Source: Pseudomonas petrae
GTDB lineage: Bacteria > Pseudomonadota > Gammaproteobacteria > Pseudomonadales > Pseudomonadaceae
NCBI RefSeq assembly: GCF_021728295.1
Contig: NZ_JAKJXE010000008.1
Coordinates: forward strand, 310,001 to 374,000
Reading direction: 5' to 3'
Length of the DNA: 64,000 nt
The translations under genes and the position numbers were made by a program. Each line of letters opens with the position of its first letter. The first letter of the stretch is position 1. The notes beneath the pieces were generated by a model. The model worked only from the letters and a program-made list of their open reading frames with translations, was not told the origin of the DNA and searched no databases. This document shows positions 59,005-64,000 of the stretch, in pieces.

Positions 59005-59039
59005 GCATTCGCCCCCGCCCGTCGAAGGGGGCGAATGCC
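58992..59039 (+). promoter_or_regulatory. Programmed -1 ribosomal frameshift signal (chlI to chlD)
   Basis: Slippery heptamer A AAA AAG (58992-58998) lies in the zero frame of ChlI, two codons before its stop TAG (59002-59004). After a 5-nt spacer comes a perfect 13-bp stem, GGCATTCGCCCCC (59004-59016) with GGGGGCGAATGCC (59027-59039), and a 10-nt loop. A -1 slip enters exactly the frame of the downstream VWA domain. This is the same heptamer as E. coli dnaX. No strong internal Shine-Dalgarno is seen upstream (only AAAGAAG). Confidence 0.88.
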
Positions 59040-59684
59040 AGCCCTCGACCGGGCGCACTGGGCGGCGGCCGAAACGGCGCTGCCCGCCCCGGTGCAGAGG
59101 GCGCCATTGCCTGGCTGCCAACCTTGCTCCGCGGCCGCCCGCGGGTTCGCAGCGACCTGGTACATCAGCCCCGCAGTCGCCGGCCGGAGCAGCTCTGGCT
59201 GGTGATCGTCGACGCGTCGGCATCGACCCGGCGCAATCAGGCGTTGAGTCAGGCAAAGGGTTTATTGGCGGGGGTGTTCGATGATGCTTATCGGCAGCGC
59301 GCCCGATTGGCGTTGCTGACTGCCAGCGGCAAGGGCGCGCGCTGGCAGCATCAGGGCCTGAAGGCCAGCGCTGCGTTGCAGCCTTGGCTCGACGCACTGG
59401 GTGCGGGGGGCGGCACGCCGCTGTTTGATGCGATCAATCAGGCGGCCGACTGGTCTGCAAAGCGGCAGAAGCGCTGCCCGGCGGAACAGCAACGGGTGCT
59501 GATTCTCACGGACGGGCGCGTTAAGGACATGCCGGCGCTATCAGCACGACCGGCGCAGCCGCTTCCCTTGTTCAGCGGTCCCGTGCTGCTGATCGACATC
59601 GAGCGCGGCCCCATTCGACTGGGCCGTGCCCGAGACATTGCCGCGCAACTAAACGCGGATTACCACCACATCGACGAGTGCTGA
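58998..59684 (+). CDS. chlD: ChlD-type VWA half of the cobaltochelatase, reached by -1 frameshift
   Basis: In the -1 frame 228 codons continue from the slip site: a Gly/Arg-rich linker (PGALGGGRNGAARPGAEG), AIAWLPTLLRGRPRVRSDL, then the VWA domain with MIDAS motif LVIVDASASTRR, GGGTPLFDAI and VLILTDGR. No ATG or GTG exists in this frame between its opening (~58938) and 59124; only a TTG at 59124 could start it, and that would cut off AIAWLPT, which belongs to the domain. The simplest product is therefore a 573-aa ChlI-ChlD fusion, the medium chelatase subunit. Separate initiation cannot be excluded. Confidence 0.85.
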   Translation, partial: ALGIRPRPSKGANASPRPGALGGGRNGAARPGAEGAIAWLPTLLRGRPRVRSDLVHQPRSRRPEQLWLVIVDASASTRRNQALSQAKGLLAGVFDDAYRQRARLALLTASGKGARWQHQGLKASAALQPWLDALGAGGGTPLFDAINQAADWSAKRQKRCPAEQQRVLILTDGRVKDMPALSARPAQPLPLFSGPVLLIDIERGPIRLGRARDIAAQLNADYHHIDEC

Positions 59685-59720
59685 CAGCGCTTCGTCGGCA
59701 AGCGCTTCGACGGCAGATGC

Positions 59721-59987
59721 TCAGGCGGGCATGGTCCACGGCTCGAGGCTGTAGCCTTCGCCGCTGATTTCGGCACGGGCCTGTTCCAGAAACTGCGCCA
59801 GTTGTTTCGGATCGGAATAGGCGCTGCTTGGAATCTGCTTGCGGCCAATGCGGGTGCTGGTGCGGTCGACGACGGTCAGGCTCAGTTCGCCATTGCCGTC
59901 CTGTGGGGCCCAGGCCACACACTGGAAGGGTTCAAAGGCGTGGCCGGCAATCAGCAAAGCATCGTTGAAGCGCAAGGGGGCGTTCAT
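59721..59987 (-). CDS. Hypothetical protein (88 aa)
   Basis: Not recognised. 88 residues, MNAPLRFNDALLIAGHAFEP at the start, a predicted beta-rich middle (GELSLTVVDRTSTRIGR) and a helix near the end (DPKQLAQFLEQARAEI). A good GAGGAC site precedes ATG 59987. It is convergent with the chelatase genes. The composition suggests a small soluble cytoplasmic protein. No motif links it to cobalamin. Confidence 0.7.
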   Translation of the reverse strand: MNAPLRFNDALLIAGHAFEPFQCVAWAPQDGNGELSLTVVDRTSTRIGRKQIPSSAYSDPKQLAQFLEQARAEISGEGYSLEPWTMPA

Positions 59988-60386
59988 GGACTGTCCTCAA
60001 AGTGCCCGTATCCGTTGTGCACCGGCGGCGGGCGTTTCGCTCGGTGGCTACTCGTGTCGCTACTTGTGTTGCTACTTGTACTGATGACCGTCCCCCGGGG
60101 CTGAGTCACACCCATTCCTGAAATTTCTTGATTTATTTTAAGCGGCGCTTCAGCCGCGCTTCCTTCCCGCGCCTGGTCCAGACTTCTGCGAGGCCAGCGT
60201 TTTCGTGGCCAAGACCGCCAGCTTTTGCACGCAAGTGCTAAGCACGTTTCGATCTTAGGCTTATAGAGAATCGATCCAAGGGTGCGTCAAAAATCTTGCT
60301 ATGGTGTCAATCGGCCTTCACAAGGCACTGTTTACAAGAACTTTTCTCCATGATCACTACGCGACCCCGGCGCCAAGGAAACTCAC
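59988..60386. other. Intergenic region upstream of the VpsR-like regulator
   Basis: 399 bp. AGCGGCGCTTCAGCCGCGCT near 60140 is a small imperfect palindrome. GCTATGGT near 60298 may be an extended -10 for the regulator, but no -35 is clear. No gene is seen. Confidence 0.4.
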
Positions 60387-61760
60387 ATGCATGATCTGGC
60401 CTCCATCCGCCGCCTGCTGATCGTCGAACCGTGCGAGGAATGTCTGCGATTAGTCCCCGGCTTGCGCATCGCGGGCTGGGATGTCGACAGCTGCACCCTT
60501 GAAGAAGCGGCGTTGCGTCCCTGTGACGTCGGCCTTATCCGTCTGCTGCCCGAGCACTTCGAACACCCTGAAGTGGTCAAGTCCCTTATCTCCCGAAGCA
60601 ACACCGAATGGATCGCCGTGCTGACCAGCGAGGACCTGCGCCGCGAGCACATCGGTGATTTCGTCTGCGAGTGGTTCTTCGATTTCCATACCTTGCCCTT
60701 CGACGTTGCCCGGGTGCAGGTTACGTTGGGGCGCGCCTACGGCATGACGCGGCTGCGTGCCAAGGGCGTCAGCTACGCCAAAGGCGCCAGCTATGCCAAC
60801 GGTGCCCTTTGCGGCAAAGACGCCCCGTATGGGGAGCACCCTGGCCAGCAACTGCTGGGGGAAAGTCGGCCAATGCGCGAGCTGCGGCGATTGCTGAGCA
60901 AGCTGGCGCCCACCGAATCGCCGGTGCTGATCCGTGGCGAAGGCGGGACGGGCAAGGAATTGATCGCTCGCACGCTGCATGCGCAGTCCCAGCGCCGCGA
61001 GCAGCCTTTTATTTCGATCAATTGCGGGGCGACGCCGGAGCATCTGCTGCAGGAGGCATTGTTCGGCGCATCTGGCGAAGGAGTCGACGCATCACGCCAG
61101 CGCAAGACGGGCCGCATCGAAGAGGCCAATGGCGGCACGCTGTTTCTCGACGAGATCGGCGACCTGCCGCTGGAGGTGCAGGCGAATTTGCTGCGGTTCC
61201 TCCAGGATCGGCACATTGAAGTGGCGGGCGAGCGGGTCCCGGTTGATGTGCGCGTGCTGGCGGCGACCAATGTCGACCTGGAAGCGGCGATTCGCATGAA
61301 GCGTTTTCGCGAAGACCTGTATTACCGGCTCAACGTGTTGCAGGTGGGCACCTCGCCTTTGCGCGAGCGGCACGGCGATCTGGCTTTGCTGGCCAATCAC
61401 TTCGCTCAGTTCTATAGCAGGGAAACCGGCCGGCGGGCGCGCAATTTCAGTCAGGATGCGCTGGTCGCCATGGGCAAGCACGATTGGCCCGGCAACGTGC
61501 GGGAGTTGGAGAACCGGGTACGCCGCGGGCTGGTGCTGGCGGAAGGGCGGCAGATCGAGGCGTTCGATCTCGGGCTGCTGGGCGAAGAAGAAATCAGTTC
61601 CAGCATGGCCACTCTGGATGAATACAAGTCCCGGGCGGAACGGCAAGCGCTCTGCGATGTGTTGACCCGGCACAGCGACAACCTCAGCGTGGCAGCCAAA
61701 GTGCTCGGCATCTCTCGGCCGACGTTCTATCGCTTGCTGCACAAACACCAGATTCGTTGA
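60387..61760 (+). CDS. VpsR-like enhancer-binding-type regulator lacking the GAFTGA motif
   Basis: 457-aa AAA+ transcription factor. The N-terminus (~1-125) is a VpsR-type receiver-like domain without a normal phosphorylation pocket (LLIVEPCEECLRL). The AAA+ domain has Walker A GEGGTGKELIARTL, Walker B GGTLFLDEIGDLP, LAATNVDLEAAI, FREDLYYRLNVL and WPGNVRELENRV. The C-terminus has a Fis-type helix-turn-helix (SVAAKVLGISRPTFYRLL). Where GAFTGA should be, the protein reads GASGEGVDASRQ, so contact with sigma-54 is unlikely. Between the domains lies a four-fold hexapeptide repeat (AKGVSY, AKGASY, ANGALC, GKDAPY). Confidence 0.88.
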   Translation: MHDLASIRRLLIVEPCEECLRLVPGLRIAGWDVDSCTLEEAALRPCDVGLIRLLPEHFEHPEVVKSLISRSNTEWIAVLTSEDLRREHIGDFVCEWFFDFHTLPFDVARVQVTLGRAYGMTRLRAKGVSYAKGASYANGALCGKDAPYGEHPGQQLLGESRPMRELRRLLSKLAPTESPVLIRGEGGTGKELIARTLHAQSQRREQPFISINCGATPEHLLQEALFGASGEGVDASRQRKTGRIEEANGGTLFLDEIGDLPLEVQANLLRFLQDRHIEVAGERVPVDVRVLAATNVDLEAAIRMKRFREDLYYRLNVLQVGTSPLRERHGDLALLANHFAQFYSRETGRRARNFSQDALVAMGKHDWPGNVRELENRVRRGLVLAEGRQIEAFDLGLLGEEEISSSMATLDEYKSRAERQALCDVLTRHSDNLSVAAKVLGISRPTFYRLLHKHQIR

Positions 61761-61812
61761 ACAGGCGTTGGGCGATTTATCCGCCGGCGCTCACCGTCCG
61801 GCTTGTGGGCAT

Positions 61813-62346
61813 TCAGTCGTTAATCAACTGGGCGACCCGCTGCAATGCTCGCTCACTGCGGTAGCTCCAGCTTCCACCCATCACTTCGAAAGGCTGCCCA
61901 TGGGCCACCAGCCACTGCCGGCTGGCCTCGAAGAATGCCTGGCGTTCACCCAGCGCCGGCTGGCAGCGCTGACCGTCACCGATCCATTCGACGCCTTCCG
62001 GTGACAGCAACAGGTGCAGATCGTACTGGCGCTCGGCGAGGGCGGTTTCGAGCCAGGCCGGGCAGTCGTTGAACAGCGTACGACTCCAGAGGATGTTGCT
62101 GAGCAAGTGAGTGTCGAGGATCAGCAGCGCCGGCTTCAGCGACCGGGCGGCGTCTTCCCGGGCCAGTTGTTCCCGGGCAATGACGTCGATGTCGGCGTAG
62201 CAGGTATCGCGCTGCACCTCATCGATGAACTGGCGCACGTATTCGCCCACCCGTACGCCGCCGAAATGTCGCTGAATCTCTTCCGCCAGCCAGCTCTTGC
62301 CGCTGGACTCAGGCCCCGTCAGGACCAGCACTTTCATCCCGGTCAA
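61813..62346 (-). CDS. NadR-like nicotinamide riboside kinase / AAA ATPase
   Basis: 177-aa P-loop kinase. Walker A is VLTGPESSGKSWLAEEI, and the lid and DT motif are in LLILDTHLLSNILWSR; the pattern GVRVGEYVRQFID matches the ribosylnicotinamide kinase domain of NadR. It lacks the DNA-binding and adenylyltransferase domains of enterobacterial NadR. It overlaps pnuC by 4 nt (ATGA), so uptake of nicotinamide riboside is coupled to its phosphorylation. Confidence 0.88.
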   Translation of the reverse strand: MTGMKVLVLTGPESSGKSWLAEEIQRHFGGVRVGEYVRQFIDEVQRDTCYADIDVIAREQLAREDAARSLKPALLILDTHLLSNILWSRTLFNDCPAWLETALAERQYDLHLLLSPEGVEWIGDGQRCQPALGERQAFFEASRQWLVAHGQPFEVMGGSWSYRSERALQRVAQLIND

Positions 62347-62906
62347 CGCGCCATCGCAGGGTCGGCGCGCCAGTCACGCCAGCCTTGGACGGCGAGCAGG
62401 GTGAACAGCGCGTACAGGCCGGCGGTAAGGTACAGCGCTTTATAGAGAAACAGGCCGACGAAGATCACGTCCAGCAGGATCCACAACGGCCAGCACTGCA
62501 CGCGCTTCTGCGCCATCCAGACCTGCGCCACCAGGCTGTAGCCGGTCAGTGCGGCGTCGAGCCAGGGTTGCGCGGCGTCGGTGAAGTGGGCCATGGCCGC
62601 CCCGAGGGCAAGGCTGACCACCGCGCCGGCCACCAGACTGAGCAACAGGCTGCTGCTGCCCAGCGAGGTGACGATACGGCCGCTGTCCGCCGCGCCTCTG
62701 CGGGTCCATTGCCACCAGCCATACACTTGCAGCCCGGCGTACACCACCTGCAGCAGCATGTCGGAGTAGAGCTTCACGTCAAAGAAGATCCAGGTGTAGA
62801 GCAGCACCATGACCAGCCCGATCGGCCAGCACCACGGGTTCTGTTTGACTGTCAGCCAGACGGCAATGACACCGAGTGCAGCGGCGAACAGTTCAAGCCC
62901 TGACAT
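62343..62906 (-). CDS. pnuC: Nicotinamide riboside transporter PnuC
   Basis: 187-aa membrane protein with about seven spans. The family motifs are QNPWCWPIGLVMVLLYTWIF and YSDMLLQVVYAGLQVYGWWQ (the WxxW pair), and later QCWPLWILLDVIFVGLFLYK. PnuC is a facilitated diffusion channel for nicotinamide riboside; retention depends on the kinase encoded next. ATG 62906 is chosen because AGGAG lies 6 nt upstream; the longer frame has no signal. Confidence 0.93.
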   Translation of the reverse strand: MSGLELFAAALGVIAVWLTVKQNPWCWPIGLVMVLLYTWIFFDVKLYSDMLLQVVYAGLQVYGWWQWTRRGAADSGRIVTSLGSSSLLLSLVAGAVVSLALGAAMAHFTDAAQPWLDAALTGYSLVAQVWMAQKRVQCWPLWILLDVIFVGLFLYKALYLTAGLYALFTLLAVQGWRDWRADPAMAR

Positions 62907-63261
62907 GGCAACTCCTGAGGAAGGATGAAAAAACGGGTCGGCGATTGTAGGCGCTTTATCGCCCGGGGTGGGGCTCGATGATGCGTCGCAAGCGTCTGAA
63001 CAGGCAGTGGAAAAACAGCCAGAGCCACCTGCGGCGTTCATAGCGCAAATGTAACGAGGACGGGGTAAACGTCAAAGCCTTCGCGCCAGTATTCATGCTA
63101 GGGCGTTCGTCAGAAAGGTCTGCTAGCATCGCCGCGCTCATGCCCGAGCCAGACAGCCTGCGTTCATGCTTTTTTTACGCTCGACCGTTTATCGTTCGCG
63201 CAACAGTTTGTAATACATATCAAGAGAGCCTTGCCATGAGCAGGTTCCAGCCGGGGGAATG
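62907..63261. other. Intergenic region between pnuC and uppP
   Basis: 355 bp between divergent genes. Promoters for both must lie here, but no -35/-10 pair stands out. No gene or repeat recognised. Confidence 0.4.
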
Positions 63262-64000
63262 ATGGATCTTTGGACCGCCGCACAGGCGCTGATACTTGGG
63301 GTTGTAGAAGGGCTGACAGAGTTTTTGCCGATTTCCAGCACGGGCCATCAGATCATCGTCGCTGATCTGATCGGTTTTGGCGGCGAGCGCGCGATGGCGT
63401 TCAATATCATTATTCAGCTGGGGGCGATCCTCGCGGTGATGTGGGAATTCCGCCGCAAGATCCTCGACGTCGTCACCGGTTTGCCCACGCGGCCAGAAGC
63501 GCGGCGATTCACTGCCAACCTCATCGTCGGCGTGCTGCCAGCCATGGTCCTCGGGGTGCTGTTTGCCGATCTGATCCACGAATACCTGTTCAACCCGATC
63601 ACCGTGGCCGTAGCGTTGGTGGTGGGTGGCTTCATCATGCTCTGGGCCGAGCGCCGCGAGCATGTGATTCACGCCGAGACAGTGGATGAGATGACCTGGG
63701 TGGATGCGCTGAAGGTCGGCTTCGCGCAATGCCTGGCGATGATTCCCGGCACTTCGCGGTCGGGCTCGACCATCATCGGCGGGCTGCTGTTCGGCCTGTC
63801 ACGGAAGACCGCCACCGAGTTTTCGTTCTTTCTGGCGATGCCGACCATGATCGCCGCCTCGGTATACTCAGGGTACAAATACCGCCACCTGTTCCAGCCC
63901 GATGACCTGCCGGTGTTCGCCATCGGTTTCATCGCCGCGTTCATCTTCGCCATGATCGCCGTGCGCGCCTTGCTCAAGTTCATCGCCACCCACAGCTACG
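63262..64000 (+). CDS. uppP: Undecaprenyl-diphosphatase UppP/BacA (partial, cut by window end)
   Basis: Inner-membrane phosphatase that recycles the lipid carrier of peptidoglycan synthesis. The first ~246 residues are present. The signature is near the start (GVVEGLTEFLPISSTGHQII, with the catalytic Glu-rich motif), and the second motif is MIPGTSRSGSTIIGGLLFGL near residue 160-180. Several membrane spans are visible. Two adjacent ATGs (63259 and 63262) are possible starts; the second is better spaced from GGGGG. Confidence 0.94.
   Translation, partial: MDLWTAAQALILGVVEGLTEFLPISSTGHQIIVADLIGFGGERAMAFNIIIQLGAILAVMWEFRRKILDVVTGLPTRPEARRFTANLIVGVLPAMVLGVLFADLIHEYLFNPITVAVALVVGGFIMLWAERREHVIHAETVDEMTWVDALKVGFAQCLAMIPGTSRSGSTIIGGLLFGLSRKTATEFSFFLAMPTMIAASVYSGYKYRHLFQPDDLPVFAIGFIAAFIFAMIAVRALLKFIATHSY

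Noticed and set aside
59035..59100. ATG at 59035 as start of the VWA gene
   Set aside because: It is in a different frame from the VWA domain; the translation is an Ala/Pro-rich shadow.
59124..59684. VWA protein starting independently at TTG 59124
   Set aside because: This start would remove AIAWLPTLL, which belongs to the domain, has no Shine-Dalgarno, and ignores the frameshift signal. Kept only as an alternative.

Overview
The window is about 51 kb of Pseudomonas chromosome plus a 13.2 kb prophage remnant. The host assignment (P. fluorescens / P. syringae lineage) is inferred from the mannitol-type mtl genes, the riboswitch-controlled cobW-cobN region with cbtA/cbtB, the cysI-DUF934 pair, and many REP palindromes of the GTAGGACCGGCTTTAGCCGG and GTAGGAGCGCGCTTGCCCGC types between genes. 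No rRNA, tRNA or CRISPR was seen.

Layout. 0-3.2 kb: mannitol/polyol ABC uptake genes (mtlF partial, mtlE) and their AraC-type regulator mtlR. 3.3-4.2 kb: a tandem array of nine REP units with an exact 113-bp period. 4.3-6.8 kb: cobF, a glycosyltransferase and a single-domain response regulator. 7.0-20.2 kb: a decayed T7/gh-1-like (autographivirus) prophage, all genes on the minus strand. It has an integrase, an intact single-subunit RNA polymerase, a Bro-N protein, two HNH endonucleases, internal virion proteins gp13 and gp14, broken gp15 and gp16, and a holin-like gene. It is bounded by a 13-bp repeat, and near-helically phased TYGTGACA motifs lie next to both ends. The replication, capsid, portal, tail and terminase genes are missing. 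20.2-31.3 kb: a signalling block with a triple-receiver hybrid kinase, CheR and CheB without a chemoreceptor, a receiver-kinase, a small response regulator, and a KaiC-like ATPase coupled to a PAS hybrid kinase. 31.6-43.2 kb: housekeeping genes (dienoyl-CoA isomerase, nudC, a TSUP transporter, an oxidoreductase, an SDR, an acyl-CoA-associated kinase-like protein, SCP2, a histidine phosphatase, sohB, cysI). 43.5-49.4 kb: B12-dependent metH, an acyltransferase and nfuA. 49.6-59.7 kb: a cobalamin block (cobM, cobE, cbtA, cbtB, two divergent cobalamin riboswitches, cobW, cobN, chlI/chlD). 59.7-64 kb: a small unknown gene, a VpsR-like regulator, an NadR-like kinase with pnuC, and uppP (partial).

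How the genes work together. Cobalt uptake (cbtAB), cobalt insertion (cobN, chlI/D, perhaps cobW) and corrin synthesis (cobF, cobM, cobE) share the window with metH, a major user of cobalamin. Riboswitches on both sides of the cbtB-cobW gap would shut both transcripts when cobalamin is plentiful. The chlI stop codon is preceded by a textbook -1 frameshift signal (A AAA AAG, 5-nt spacer, perfect 13-bp stem) leading into the VWA reading frame, so one gene should give both the small and the medium cobaltochelatase subunits.

The prophage sits between the divergent response-regulator gene and the large hybrid kinase, leaving about 35 bp of host DNA upstream of the kinase. Its RNA polymerase looks catalytically intact and has Asp at the T7 Asn748 position. 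Three minus-strand copies of CTCACTATNAC inside the prophage resemble gh-1/T3-class promoters.
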